Source of the DNA: CBDDRG01 sp965232975 | GTDB lineage: Bacteria; Pseudomonadota; Gammaproteobacteria; Pseudomonadales; Porticoccaceae | Length of the DNA: 30,099 nt | Direction of reading: 5' to 3' | NCBI GenBank assembly: GCA_965232975.1 | Contig: CBDDRG010000152.1 | Coordinates: 1 to 30,099, forward strand | In this document: piece after piece, positions 10,203 to 17,242 of the stretch | Position numbering within the stretch: position 1 is the stretch's first letter | Layout: each line of letters begins with the position of its first letter | Translations under genes and position numbers: made by a program | The notes under the pieces: generated by a model | The model's input: only the letters and a program-made list of their open reading frames with translations | Told to the model about the DNA's origin: nothing | Databases searched by the model: none

Positions 10203-12446
10203 ATGAGTGCAGTGACCGCCATCCCCGCGCGCTGCGGCGGGCGTCTGCTGGTGATCGGGCTCGGCCTGATCGGCGGCAGCCTGGCCTTGGCAGCGCGCCA
10301 GCGCCAACTGTTCGCTGAAGTCATCGGCGCCTCGCGCAGCCCGGATACGCTGACCCGCGCCCTGGCCGCCGGTGTCGTCGATAGCATCGCCACCGACCTG
10401 CCGGCCTGCCTGCGCAGTCTGGGCGCCGGCGACATCGTCGTGATCGGCGTGCCGACGCTGACGGTGCCGGCGATATTGCGCGGGCTCGCGGAACACCTGT
10501 CGCTGCTGGTCACCGTGACCGATGTCGCCAGCGCCAAGGGTAGCGTGGTCGCCGCCGCGACTGCGATTTACGGGCACATGCCGCCCCAGCTGGTGCCCGG
10601 ACACCCCATCGCCGGGTCCGAGAAAAGCGGTGTCGATGCCGCCGCGGCCGACCTGTTTGTCGCTCACCAGGTGATTCTGACCCCGGTGTCCGCGACCGGC
10701 GCCGCGCACCTGGCGCGGGTGCAGCAACTGTGGCAGGCGGTCGGCGCCAGCGTCAGCCAGATGCCGGTCGATGAGCACGACGAGGTGCTCGCCGCCACCA
10801 GCCATCTGCCCCATCTGCTCGCCTACACATTGGTGGACACGCTGGCGGCGATGGCGGAAAACCGCGAGATATTTCGCTATGCTGCCGGCGGCTTTCGCGA
10901 CTTTACCCGCATCGCGGCCAGCGACCCGGTGATGTGGCGCGATATCGCGCTGGCCAACGGCGCCGCCATTCTGGCCGTGTTCGACCGCCTGACCACAAGC
11001 CTCACCCAGGTGCGCGGCGCCATCGCCACCGGCGACAGCGACCATCTGCTCGGGGTGTTCACCCGCGCCCAGGTGGCGCGCACCCACTTCCAGAAAATGC
11101 TCGAGCGCCGAGCCTACGTCGAACCCATGAGACCCACGACTCTCGATTATCGGATCGCCCCCGGCGGTACCCTGCGCGGCGACGTCCGCGTACCCGGCGA
11201 CAAATCCATCTCCCACCGCGCCATCATGCTCGGCTCCCTCGCCGAGGGCGTCACCGAGATCAGCGGTTTTCTCGAAGGCGAGGACAGCCTCGCCACGCTG
11301 CAGGCGTTTCGCGACCTGGGCGTCGTCATCGAGGGCCCGGACCGCGGCCGCGTGCGCGTGCACGGCGTCGGCCTGCACGGGCTGAAACCGCCGGCGGGCC
11401 CGCTGTATCTGGGCAATTCGGGCACCTCCATGCGCCTGCTCGCCGGGCTGCTCGCCGGGCAGCAATTCGCCGTCACGCTGACCGGCGATGAGTCGCTGTC
11501 GCGGCGGCCGATGGCCCGCGTCGCCACGCCGCTGCGGCTGATGGGCGCGCGCATCGACACCGGCGCCAACGGCGTGCCGCCGCTGGTCATTCAGGGTGGC
11601 GCCGCGCTCCAGGGCATCGACTACGCGCTGCCGATGGCGAGCGCGCAGGTCAAATCCTGTCTGCTGTTGGCCGGACTCTATGCCGCGGGCGACACCCGCA
11701 TCACCGAACCGGCGCCGACCCGCGACCACACCGAGCGCATGCTGACCGGCTTCGGCTATGCGGTGCGCCGCGATGGCGTCAGCGCAACCCTGCGCGGCGG
11801 TGGCAAGCTCAAAGCCTGCCCGATCGATGTGCCGGCCGATATTTCCTCGGCCGCCTTCCTCATGGTCGGCGCCTGCATTGCGCCGGGTTCCGACGTCATC
11901 CTGCGCCATGTCGGCGTCAACCCGACGCGCACCGGGATCATCAATATCCTGCGCGCGATGGGCGCCGATATCGAGTTGAGCAACGCACGCAGCGTCGGCG
12001 GCGAGCCGGTCGCCGATATCCGCGTGCGCGCGGCAGCGCTACGCGGCATCGCGATTCCGCCGGCACAGGTGCCGCTGGCCATCGACGAATTCCCGGCGAT
12101 TTTTATCGCGGCGGCCTGCGCCACTGGCATCACAGTGCTGACCGGTGCCGAAGAGCTGCGCGTCAAGGAGAGCGACCGCATCCAGGCCATGGCGGATGGT
12201 CTCCAGGTGCTCGGCATCCAGGCCGAACCGCGCCCCGATGGCATTCTCATCGAGGGCGGCAATCTCGGCGGCGGCGAGGTCGACAGCCGGGGCGACCACC
12301 GCATCGCGATGAGCTTCGCCATTGCCGCGCTGCGCGCCAGCGCCCCGATCCGGGTGCGCAACTGCCAGAACGTCGCCACCTCCTTTCCCGGCTTTGCCGC
12401 CTTGGTTGCCGGCCTGGGGCTGGCGCTTACGGAGACCTCAACGTGA
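10203..12446 (+). CDS. tyrA-aroA: Fused prephenate dehydrogenase (TyrA) and class II EPSP synthase (AroA)
   Basis: One 747-residue chain carries two enzymes of aromatic synthesis. Residues 1 to about 308 are a TyrA-type dehydrogenase with GLGLIGGSLA for NAD(P), the HPIAGSEKSG segment and SHLPH with the catalytic histidine. Residues 309-747 are 3-phosphoshikimate 1-carboxyvinyltransferase with PGDKSISHR, LGNSGTSMRLL, RRPMARV, SAQVKS, RDHTERML, NPTRTG and KESDRI. GDKS, SAQxK, RxHxE and NxTR are the class II EPSP synthase signatures. The ATG directly abuts the pheA stop (TGAATG). The internal ATG at 11127 could in principle start a free AroA. The same fusion is known in Pseudomonas and other gammaproteobacteria. 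No hisC gene lies between it and pheA. Confidence 0.96.
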   Translation: MSAVTAIPARCGGRLLVIGLGLIGGSLALAARQRQLFAEVIGASRSPDTLTRALAAGVVDSIATDLPACLRSLGAGDIVVIGVPTLTVPAILRGLAEHLSLLVTVTDVASAKGSVVAAATAIYGHMPPQLVPGHPIAGSEKSGVDAAAADLFVAHQVILTPVSATGAAHLARVQQLWQAVGASVSQMPVDEHDEVLAATSHLPHLLAYTLVDTLAAMAENREIFRYAAGGFRDFTRIAASDPVMWRDIALANGAAILAVFDRLTTSLTQVRGAIATGDSDHLLGVFTRAQVARTHFQKMLERRAYVEPMRPTTLDYRIAPGGTLRGDVRVPGDKSISHRAIMLGSLAEGVTEISGFLEGEDSLATLQAFRDLGVVIEGPDRGRVRVHGVGLHGLKPPAGPLYLGNSGTSMRLLAGLLAGQQFAVTLTGDESLSRRPMARVATPLRLMGARIDTGANGVPPLVIQGGAALQGIDYALPMASAQVKSCLLLAGLYAAGDTRITEPAPTRDHTERMLTGFGYAVRRDGVSATLRGGGKLKACPIDVPADISSAAFLMVGACIAPGSDVILRHVGVNPTRTGIINILRAMGADIELSNARSVGGEPVADIRVRAAALRGIAIPPAQVPLAIDEFPAIFIAAACATGITVLTGAEELRVKESDRIQAMADGLQVLGIQAEPRPDGILIEGGNLGGGEVDSRGDHRIAMSFAIAALRASAPIRVRNCQNVATSFPGFAALVAGLGLALTETST

Positions 12447-13132
12447 GCGCGCGCGGGGTGCCGGTGATCGCCATCGACGGGCCGAGCGGCGCCGGCAAGG
12501 GCACCATCAGCCAATTGCTCGCGGCCCGGCTCGGCTTTCACTACCTTGACAGCGGCGCCCTCTACCGTCTGCTGGCGCTGGCCGCGCGCCGACATCAGGT
12601 GGCGTTCGACAATGTTGCGGCGCTCGCGGTGCTGGCCGCCCATCTGGATATCCGCTTTGCCATGGACAGCGGCGGCGACGAACCCCAGGTGCTTCTCGAA
12701 GGCGAAGACGTGTCGCGCCTGATCCGCACCGACAGCGCCGGCACCGATGCCTCGGCGGTGGCGGCGCTCCCCGAGGTGCGCGCGGCACTTTTGCAACGTC
12801 AGCGCGCCTTCGCCTGCGATCCCGGGCTGGTCGCCGATGGCCGCGACATGGGCACCACGGTATTCCCTGGCGCCGAAGTCAAGATATTCCTCACCGCGAG
12901 CGCCGAGGAGCGTGCTAGGCGCCGCTATAACCAGTTGATCGCAAAAGGAGAAAATGTTATCTTCGACGACCTTTTGGCAAGTGTCAGAGCGCGCGACGAG
13001 CGCGATCGGAGCCGCGCTGCGTCACCCTTGCAAGCCGCCGCCGATGCCGAGGTGCTCGATAGTTCGGCGCTGTCCGTGGCGCAGGTGCTGGCGGCCGTGG
13101 TGGCGATCGTCCGGCAACGACTGGCGGTTTAG
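12443..13132 (+). CDS. cmk: Cytidylate kinase
   Basis: Cmk phosphorylates CMP and dCMP with ATP. The 229-residue product has the P-loop GPSGAGKGT at 14-22, the LDSGALYR CMP-binding segment, the DGRDMGTTVFP motif, and ERARRRYNQL in the lid. A late SSALSVAQV segment matches the conserved C-terminal part. The GTG start overlaps the tyrA-aroA stop as GTGA, so the two are probably translationally coupled. Position before rpsA is conserved in most gammaproteobacteria. Confidence 0.95.
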   Translation: MSARGVPVIAIDGPSGAGKGTISQLLAARLGFHYLDSGALYRLLALAARRHQVAFDNVAALAVLAAHLDIRFAMDSGGDEPQVLLEGEDVSRLIRTDSAGTDASAVAALPEVRAALLQRQRAFACDPGLVADGRDMGTTVFPGAEVKIFLTASAEERARRRYNQLIAKGENVIFDDLLASVRARDERDRSRAASPLQAAADAEVLDSSALSVAQVLAAVVAIVRQRLAV

Positions 13133-13235
13133 CGTCGGCGCGGAGTCGGCCAGACGGAGCCGGAAGCCAACAATTCATTAATCCCGGCGTCGGGGGCAAC
13201 AGGCCAGCACAGCCCCGGCACCGTTATTCAACAAC

Positions 13236-13255
13236 CCGCGACGCTGGCGTCGCGG
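13236..13255 (+). promoter_or_regulatory. GC-rich hairpin in the rpsA leader
   Basis: CCGCGACG and CGTCGCGG form a perfect 8-bp stem with a 4-base loop (CTGG), ending 50 bases before the rpsA ATG. No T-run follows, so it is not a standard terminator. E. coli rpsA has a structured leader by which S1 represses its own translation; a similar role here is only a suggestion. Confidence 0.35.
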
Positions 13256-13305
13256 CGGTGGGCGATGGCCAGTAGCCGGAACCCGAAATTCATGAGGTCA
13301 AACAG

Positions 13306-14991
13306 ATGAGCCAGATGAGCGAAAGTTTCGCGTCCTTATTCGAAGAAAGCCTGAAAACCGTGGAAATGATGCCCGGCGCCATCATCACCGGCGTGGTCAC
13401 CAGCGTCGACAAGGATTGGGTCACGGTGCATGCCGGGCTCAAATCCGAAGGCGTGATCCCGGCCAGTCAGTTCTTCGACGACAACGGTGTGTTGAACGTC
13501 AAAGTCGGCGATGAAGTACAGGTTGCCCTGGAATCCGTTGAAGATGGCTTTGGGGCGACCCGCCTGTCGCGCGAGAAGGCCCGCCGCAACGAGTCCTGGA
13601 CTGAACTCGAAGCCGCCCAGAAGGCGGACAAAGCGGTCATCGGCATTATCAGCGGCAAGGTCAAGGGTGGTTTTACGGTCGAAATCAATACCCTGCGCGC
13701 CTTCCTGCCGGGCTCACTGGTGGATGTGCGCCCGCTGCGCGACACCGCCCACCTGGAAAACAAGCCACTTGAATTCAAGGTCATCAAGCTCGACCAGAAG
13801 CGCAACAACGTCGTGGTGTCGCGGCGTGCGGTCATGGAAGCGGTCAACAGCGCCGAGCGCGATCAACTGCTGAGCACGCTGACCGAGGGCCTCATCCTGA
13901 AGGGTGTGGTCAAGAATCTCACCGACTACGGCGCCTTTATCGATCTGGGCGGCATCGACGGCCTGCTGCACATCACCGACATGGCGTGGAAGCGCATCAA
14001 GCACCCCAGCGAAGTGGTCAATGTCGGCGACGAGATCAACGTCAAGGTGCTGAAATTCGACCGCGAGCGCAACCGCGTGTCCCTCGGCCTGAAACAGCTG
14101 GGCGAGGATCCCTGGGCCAATATCAAAAGGCGCTACCCCGAGCACACCAAGCTTACCGCCACCATCACCAACCTGACCGACTACGGCTGTTTCGCTGAAT
14201 TGGAAGACGGCGTCGAGGGCCTGGTGCACGTCTCCGAAATGGACTGGACCAACAAGAACGTCCACCCGTCGAAAATGGTGCAGGTGGGCGACAAGGTCGA
14301 AGTCATGATTCTCGACATCGACGAGGAGCGCCGCCGCATCTCCCTCGGCATGAAGCAGTGTCAAGCCAATCCCTGGGACGAGTTCGGCAAGCACCACAAC
14401 AAGGGCGACAAGATTTCCGGCACTATCAAATCGATCACCGACTTCGGCATATTTATTGGCCTGGACGGCGGTATCGACGGCCTGGTGCACCTGTCGGACA
14501 TTTCCTGGCAGGAAGCGGGTGAAGAGGCGGTGCGCAACTTCCACAAGGGCGATCAGCTGGAAACCGTCATCCTCGCGATTGATGGCGAGCGCGAGCGCAT
14601 CTCTCTCGGCATCAAGCAACTGGCTGACGATCCCTTCACCAACTATCTCGCCCAACATGACAAAGGCGCCCTGGTCACCGGCACCATCCGCGACATCGAC
14701 GCCAAAGCTGCCCTGGTGGTGCTGGCCAACGGTGTCGAGGGTGTGCTCAAGGCCTCGGAGATCTCCCGCGAAAAGGTCGAGGATCCGCGCACCCAGCTCA
14801 AGATCGGCGATGTCATCGAGGCGCGCATCATCAATACCGACCGCAAGAATCGGCTGATCTCGCTGTCGATCAAGGCCAAGGATGCCGCCGAGGAAAAAAC
14901 CGCGCTGCAGGAGCACCGCAAACAGGAGAGCGAGGCGATTGTGCCGACCACCATCGGTGATCTGATCAAGGCGCAAATGGAGAGCAAATAG
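13306..14991 (+). CDS. rpsA: 30S ribosomal protein S1
   Basis: S1 binds mRNA on the small ribosomal subunit and helps initiation on weakly marked messages. The 561-residue product starts with the typical SFASLFEESL segment and carries six S1 domains, at about 23-90, 107-174, 194-262, 279-349, 366-436 and 453-520. Repeated DYGAFIDLGGIDGLLH, DYGCFAELEDGVEGLVH and DFGIFIGLDGGIDGLVH cores are easy to see. GAGGT lies 7 bases before the ATG at 13306, which favours this start over the second ATG at 13315. There is a 173-base gap after cmk, so rpsA may have its own promoter. Many weak ribosome binding sites in the window (gyrA, ada) would make S1 useful. Confidence 0.97.
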   Translation: MSQMSESFASLFEESLKTVEMMPGAIITGVVTSVDKDWVTVHAGLKSEGVIPASQFFDDNGVLNVKVGDEVQVALESVEDGFGATRLSREKARRNESWTELEAAQKADKAVIGIISGKVKGGFTVEINTLRAFLPGSLVDVRPLRDTAHLENKPLEFKVIKLDQKRNNVVVSRRAVMEAVNSAERDQLLSTLTEGLILKGVVKNLTDYGAFIDLGGIDGLLHITDMAWKRIKHPSEVVNVGDEINVKVLKFDRERNRVSLGLKQLGEDPWANIKRRYPEHTKLTATITNLTDYGCFAELEDGVEGLVHVSEMDWTNKNVHPSKMVQVGDKVEVMILDIDEERRRISLGMKQCQANPWDEFGKHHNKGDKISGTIKSITDFGIFIGLDGGIDGLVHLSDISWQEAGEEAVRNFHKGDQLETVILAIDGERERISLGIKQLADDPFTNYLAQHDKGALVTGTIRDIDAKAALVVLANGVEGVLKASEISREKVEDPRTQLKIGDVIEARIINTDRKNRLISLSIKAKDAAEEKTALQEHRKQESEAIVPTTIGDLIKAQMESK

Positions 14992-15006
14992 CCGTTTGTC
15001 TCCCCG

Positions 15007-15035
15007 GCCAGAGGAGGGTGAACCTCTCTTCTGGC
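15007..15035 (+). promoter_or_regulatory. Hairpin between rpsA and ihfB
   Basis: GCCAGA (15007-15012) pairs with TCTGGC (15030-15035), and inside it GAGG (15014-15017) pairs with CCTC (15023-15026) around a GTGAA loop. It buries an SD-like GAGGAGGG and ends 17 bases before the ihfB start. A G-run, not a T-run, follows, so termination is unlikely. It may stabilise the rpsA message end or tune ihfB translation. Confidence 0.35.
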
Positions 15036-15052
15036 TGGGGGGCAAGCCGGAT

Positions 15053-15358
15053 ATGACCATGACCAAGTCCGAGTTGATCGACCGCATCGTTCTCCGCCAG
15101 GGGCGCCTGCCACCGCGAGACATTGAGCTGGCGGTAAAAATGATTCTGGAACACATGATCCAGGCGCTGGCGAACAACGGGCGTATCGAGATCCGCGGGT
15201 TCGGCAGTTTTTCGCTGCATTACCGCGAGCCGCGCACCGGCCGCAACCCCAAATCCGGGGATACTGTGGAGCTGCCGGGCAAATACGTACCCTATTTCAA
15301 ACCGGGCAAGGAGTTGCGGGAGCGGGTCAATGACAGCGTCGACTGCGGCAACGCCTAG
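15053..15358 (+). CDS. ihfB: Integration host factor subunit beta
   Basis: IhfB pairs with IhfA to make a DNA-bending protein used in transcription, replication and recombination. The product begins MTMTKSELIDRIVLRQ and has the DNA-arm signature RIEIRGFGSFSLHYREP, then RTGRNPKSGD and GKYVPYFKPGKELRERV, close to E. coli IhfB. The ATG at 15053 is chosen for its spacing from an upstream G-run; the ATG at 15059 (MTKSEL) would give the more usual length of 99. The TAG stop at 15356-15358 is part of a CTAG repeat flanking an inserted inverted-repeat element, which begins at the next base. The gene follows rpsA, as in most gammaproteobacteria. Confidence 0.95.
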   Translation: MTMTKSELIDRIVLRQGRLPPRDIELAVKMILEHMIQALANNGRIEIRGFGSFSLHYREPRTGRNPKSGDTVELPGKYVPYFKPGKELRERVNDSVDCGNA

Positions 15359-15520
15359 GAGCCTGCCGGACTTGAGCGTCCGTAGCGAGGGAAAGTCCGA
15401 TTTGAGGCAGATTTTGGGCAAATTGGCGGCGAATGGGATTACTCAACAAAAATGTGCGCAAAACATGACCGCATTCGGCGTTTCCGCAGTAGGACAGACT
15501 CAAGTTCGACAGGCTCCTAG
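15355..15520. mobile_element. MITE-like element 1, 158 bp, flanked by CTAG repeats, at the ihfB stop codon
   Basis: The element core is 15359-15516. Its ends are inverted repeats: GAGCCTGCCGGACTTGAG (15359-15376) and CTCAAGTTCGACAGGCTC (15499-15516), matching at 16 of 18 bases. CTAG occurs directly outside both ends (15355-15358 and 15517-15520), as expected of a 4-bp target duplication. It holds no gene. The CTAG target and GAGCCTG ends fit the IS5 group of the IS5 family, whose known target is YTAR, so a transposase from elsewhere in the genome may have moved it. Family assignment is inference. The left CTAG contains the TAG stop of ihfB, so insertion kept the reading frame. The next 87 bases lead to lapA with nothing evident. 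Confidence 0.65.
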
Positions 15521-15607
15521 ACCAGCCACAGTGGCCGCGTGCGGCGCGTCGCCGTTGGCCATCGCCCTCGACAGCGGTGAGGGGGCGGCCCCCGCACGGA
15601 GTCGGTC

Positions 15608-15889
15608 GTGGCTCGGCTGAAGTTTGCGGGGTGGCTGCTGGTCGCGGCCGCCTGCGTGTTGCTCGGCATCTGGGTGGTGCAGGACAACCCGGATGCCGTC
15701 AGCCTGCGGCTGCTCGGCTTTCCACTCGGCGACCTGCCCCTCGGACTCTGGCTGCTGGGGGCGTTTTTTGTCGGCGCCGGCGCTGGATTTTTGTCCGGCT
15801 CGGTGGCGCTGTTGCGCTTGCAGCGACGCGTTCGCCTCTATCGTCGCCACCTCGCCCACCTGAAGGCCGCCGACCGCCCCTCGCCATGA
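15608..15889 (+). CDS. lapA: LapA-domain (DUF1049) inner-membrane protein
   Basis: A 93-residue protein with two membrane segments, about 6-25 and 45-68, and a basic cytoplasmic C-terminus (LRLQRRVRLYRRHLAHL). The NPDAVSLRLLGF and LPLGLWLLGAFFVGAGAGFL segments are typical of LapA. LapA works with LapB in control of lipopolysaccharide synthesis through LpxC turnover. The start is a GTG with GGAG 6 bases upstream. In E. coli the order is lapA-lapB-pyrF. Here lapA runs directly into pyrF with an ATGA overlap and lapB is absent. The gap to ihfB is filled mainly by the inserted element. Confidence 0.85.
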   Translation: MARLKFAGWLLVAAACVLLGIWVVQDNPDAVSLRLLGFPLGDLPLGLWLLGAFFVGAGAGFLSGSVALLRLQRRVRLYRRHLAHLKAADRPSP

Positions 15890-16635
15890 CCGGGCACCAA
15901 CCCAGCGAACTACCCGCCGACTGCGCGCCGCGCATCGACAAACCCCTAATAGTCGCGCTCGACTACGCCAATGCGCGGGACGCACTGGCCCTGGTCGACC
16001 AGTTGGCGCCGGCGCTGTGTCGCGTCAAGGTCGGCAAGGCGCTGTTTACCGCCGCGGGCCCCGCGCTGGTCACCCGGTTGCAGGATGCCGGCTTCGAGGT
16101 ATTTCTCGACCTCAAGTTTCACGACATTCCCACCACGGTGGCTCAGGCGGTCAAGGTCGCCGCCGATCTCGGGGTGTGGATGGTCAATGTCCACGCCCAG
16201 GGCGGCGCCCGCATGCTGGCGGCGGCCCGCCAGGCACTTGATGCGCAGGGCGGTGCCACGCTGCTGATCGCCGTTACCGTGCTCACCAGCATGACCGCTG
16301 CCGATCTGCGGGAAGTGGGCGTGGTCGCCAGCCCCGCTGCGCACGCCCTCACCCTGGCCGAGCTTGCGCACCGCAGCGGCATGCACGGCGTGGTCTGTTC
16401 GGCGCAGGAGGCGCGCGCCGTTGCGCAGACGGTCGGCGCGCACTTTTTGCGCGTGACCCCCGGTATCCGGCCGTCCGGCGCTGTCGCTGCGGGCGATGAC
16501 CAGCGGCGCACCCTGACGCCGGGACAGGCGCTGGCGGCGGGCAGTAATTACCTGGTCATCGGGCGCCCGGTCACCCGCGCCGTCGATCCGGTCGCGGCCC
16601 TGCTTGCCATGCGCGCCGAAATTCAAGACTATTGA
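15886..16635 (+). CDS. pyrF: Orotidine 5'-phosphate decarboxylase
   Basis: PyrF makes UMP from orotidine monophosphate, the last step of pyrimidine synthesis. The 249-residue product has the substrate-binding VALDYAN, the VKVGKALF segment and the catalytic DLKFHDIPTTV, where Lys and two Asp residues form the active-site network. TPGIRPSG and YLVIGRPVTRA complete the phosphate-binding end. The ATG at 15886 overlaps the lapA stop as ATGA, indicating coupling. Upstream starts in this frame lie inside lapA and lack family support. Confidence 0.96.
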   Translation: MTGHQPSELPADCAPRIDKPLIVALDYANARDALALVDQLAPALCRVKVGKALFTAAGPALVTRLQDAGFEVFLDLKFHDIPTTVAQAVKVAADLGVWMVNVHAQGGARMLAAARQALDAQGGATLLIAVTVLTSMTAADLREVGVVASPAAHALTLAELAHRSGMHGVVCSAQEARAVAQTVGAHFLRVTPGIRPSGAVAAGDDQRRTLTPGQALAAGSNYLVIGRPVTRAVDPVAALLAMRAEIQDY

Positions 16636-16675
16636 TCCCGCGCCGCGCCCGAGGCCAACCTCGTCCACGGCCCAA

Positions 16676-16702
16676 GGTGGCGCTGGCGCCGTCCGCGCCA
16701 CC
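16676..16702 (+). terminator. GC-rich hairpin after pyrF, possible transcript end
   Basis: GGTGGCGC (16676-16683) and GCGCCACC (16695-16702) form a perfect 8-bp stem with an 11-base loop, 41 bases after the pyrF stop. There is no T-run, so it is not a classical intrinsic terminator. It could mark or protect the 3' end of the long gyrA-pyrF cluster. Confidence 0.3.
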
Positions 16703-16730
16703 TGTGCAGTACCTCCCATAAAACCAACAA

Positions 16731-16750
16731 TGGTGTTACGACACCAGGAG
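16731..16750 (+). promoter_or_regulatory. Small hairpin joined to the comEA ribosome binding site
   Basis: TGGTGT and ACACCA pair around a TACG loop (16731-16746). The last A of the stem is the first base of the AGGAG site at 16746-16750. The stem is short, so any effect on translation would be mild. Confidence 0.3.
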
Positions 16751-16758
16751 TGCTCGCC

Positions 16759-17106
16759 ATGAAACCGCTCGCCACAGCCGTATCTGTCAAAGCCGTATCG
16801 ATCGTTGCTAAAACCCTGTCCGTGGGCGTGTTTCTGCTCGCGCTCGGCATCGGCCCCGCGCCCGCGTTGGCCGAGACGGCGGGTGCGCCATCCGCCGCGC
16901 CCGCCGCTGGTGCCGTCAACATCAACACCGCCTCGGCGGAGGCCATCGCCGAAGCGCTCAATGGCGTGGGGCCGAAAATAGCCGAGGCCATAGTGGCGTA
17001 CCGAACCGCTCACGGCCCGTTCAAGGACAAGGCGCAACTGCTGGAAGTCAAGGGGATCGGCGACGCGACTCTGAAAAAGAACGAAGCGCTGATTCTGTTG
17101 GAGTGA
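16759..17106 (+). CDS. Secreted ComEA-like helix-hairpin-helix protein
   Basis: A 115-residue protein with a signal peptide (basic start, hydrophobic stretch about 20-38, then a likely cut after PALAE or PALA) and a short Ala/Pro linker. The C-terminal half is the ComEA-type helix-hairpin-helix pair: VNINTASAEAIAEAL, NGVGPKIAEAIVAYR and then VKGIGDATLKKNEALI. ComEA proteins bind double-stranded DNA in the periplasm during natural transformation; many bacteria carry short solo forms like this one whose role is not proven. The ATG at 16759 has AGGAG 8 bases upstream, preferred over the GTG at 16750. It stands alone, converging on gatA. Confidence 0.85.
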   Translation: MKPLATAVSVKAVSIVAKTLSVGVFLLALGIGPAPALAETAGAPSAAPAAGAVNINTASAEAIAEALNGVGPKIAEAIVAYRTAHGPFKDKAQLLEVKGIGDATLKKNEALILLE

Positions 17107-17151
17107 GGGGCGGGCTCGAAATCCGCTTTGCGCTCGGCCCGGGGCGCGGGG

Positions 17152-17168
17152 GCGCTGGTTGCCAGCGC
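17152..17168. terminator. Hairpin between convergent comEA-like gene and gatA
   Basis: GCGCTGG and CCAGCGC form a perfect 7-bp stem with a 3-base loop (TTG) in the 136-base gap between the two converging genes. No T-run is present on either side. The rest of this gap holds GGGTCTGTTCAAGATCTCGC (17201-17220), which looks like an insertion-sequence end but has no partner here. Confidence 0.3.
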
Positions 17169-17242
17169 GGCTGTGGTGATTTGCCGGCGCCGACCGCGTA
17201 GGGTCTGTTCAAGATCTCGCCGAAGGGCGCGCGCCCCTGAAA

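Noticed and set aside
15359..15607. A hidden or broken lapB between ihfB and pyrF
   Set aside because: The space is filled by the inverted-repeat element and about 87 bases before lapA; no TPR-like sequence is present in any frame, and lapA overlaps pyrF directly.
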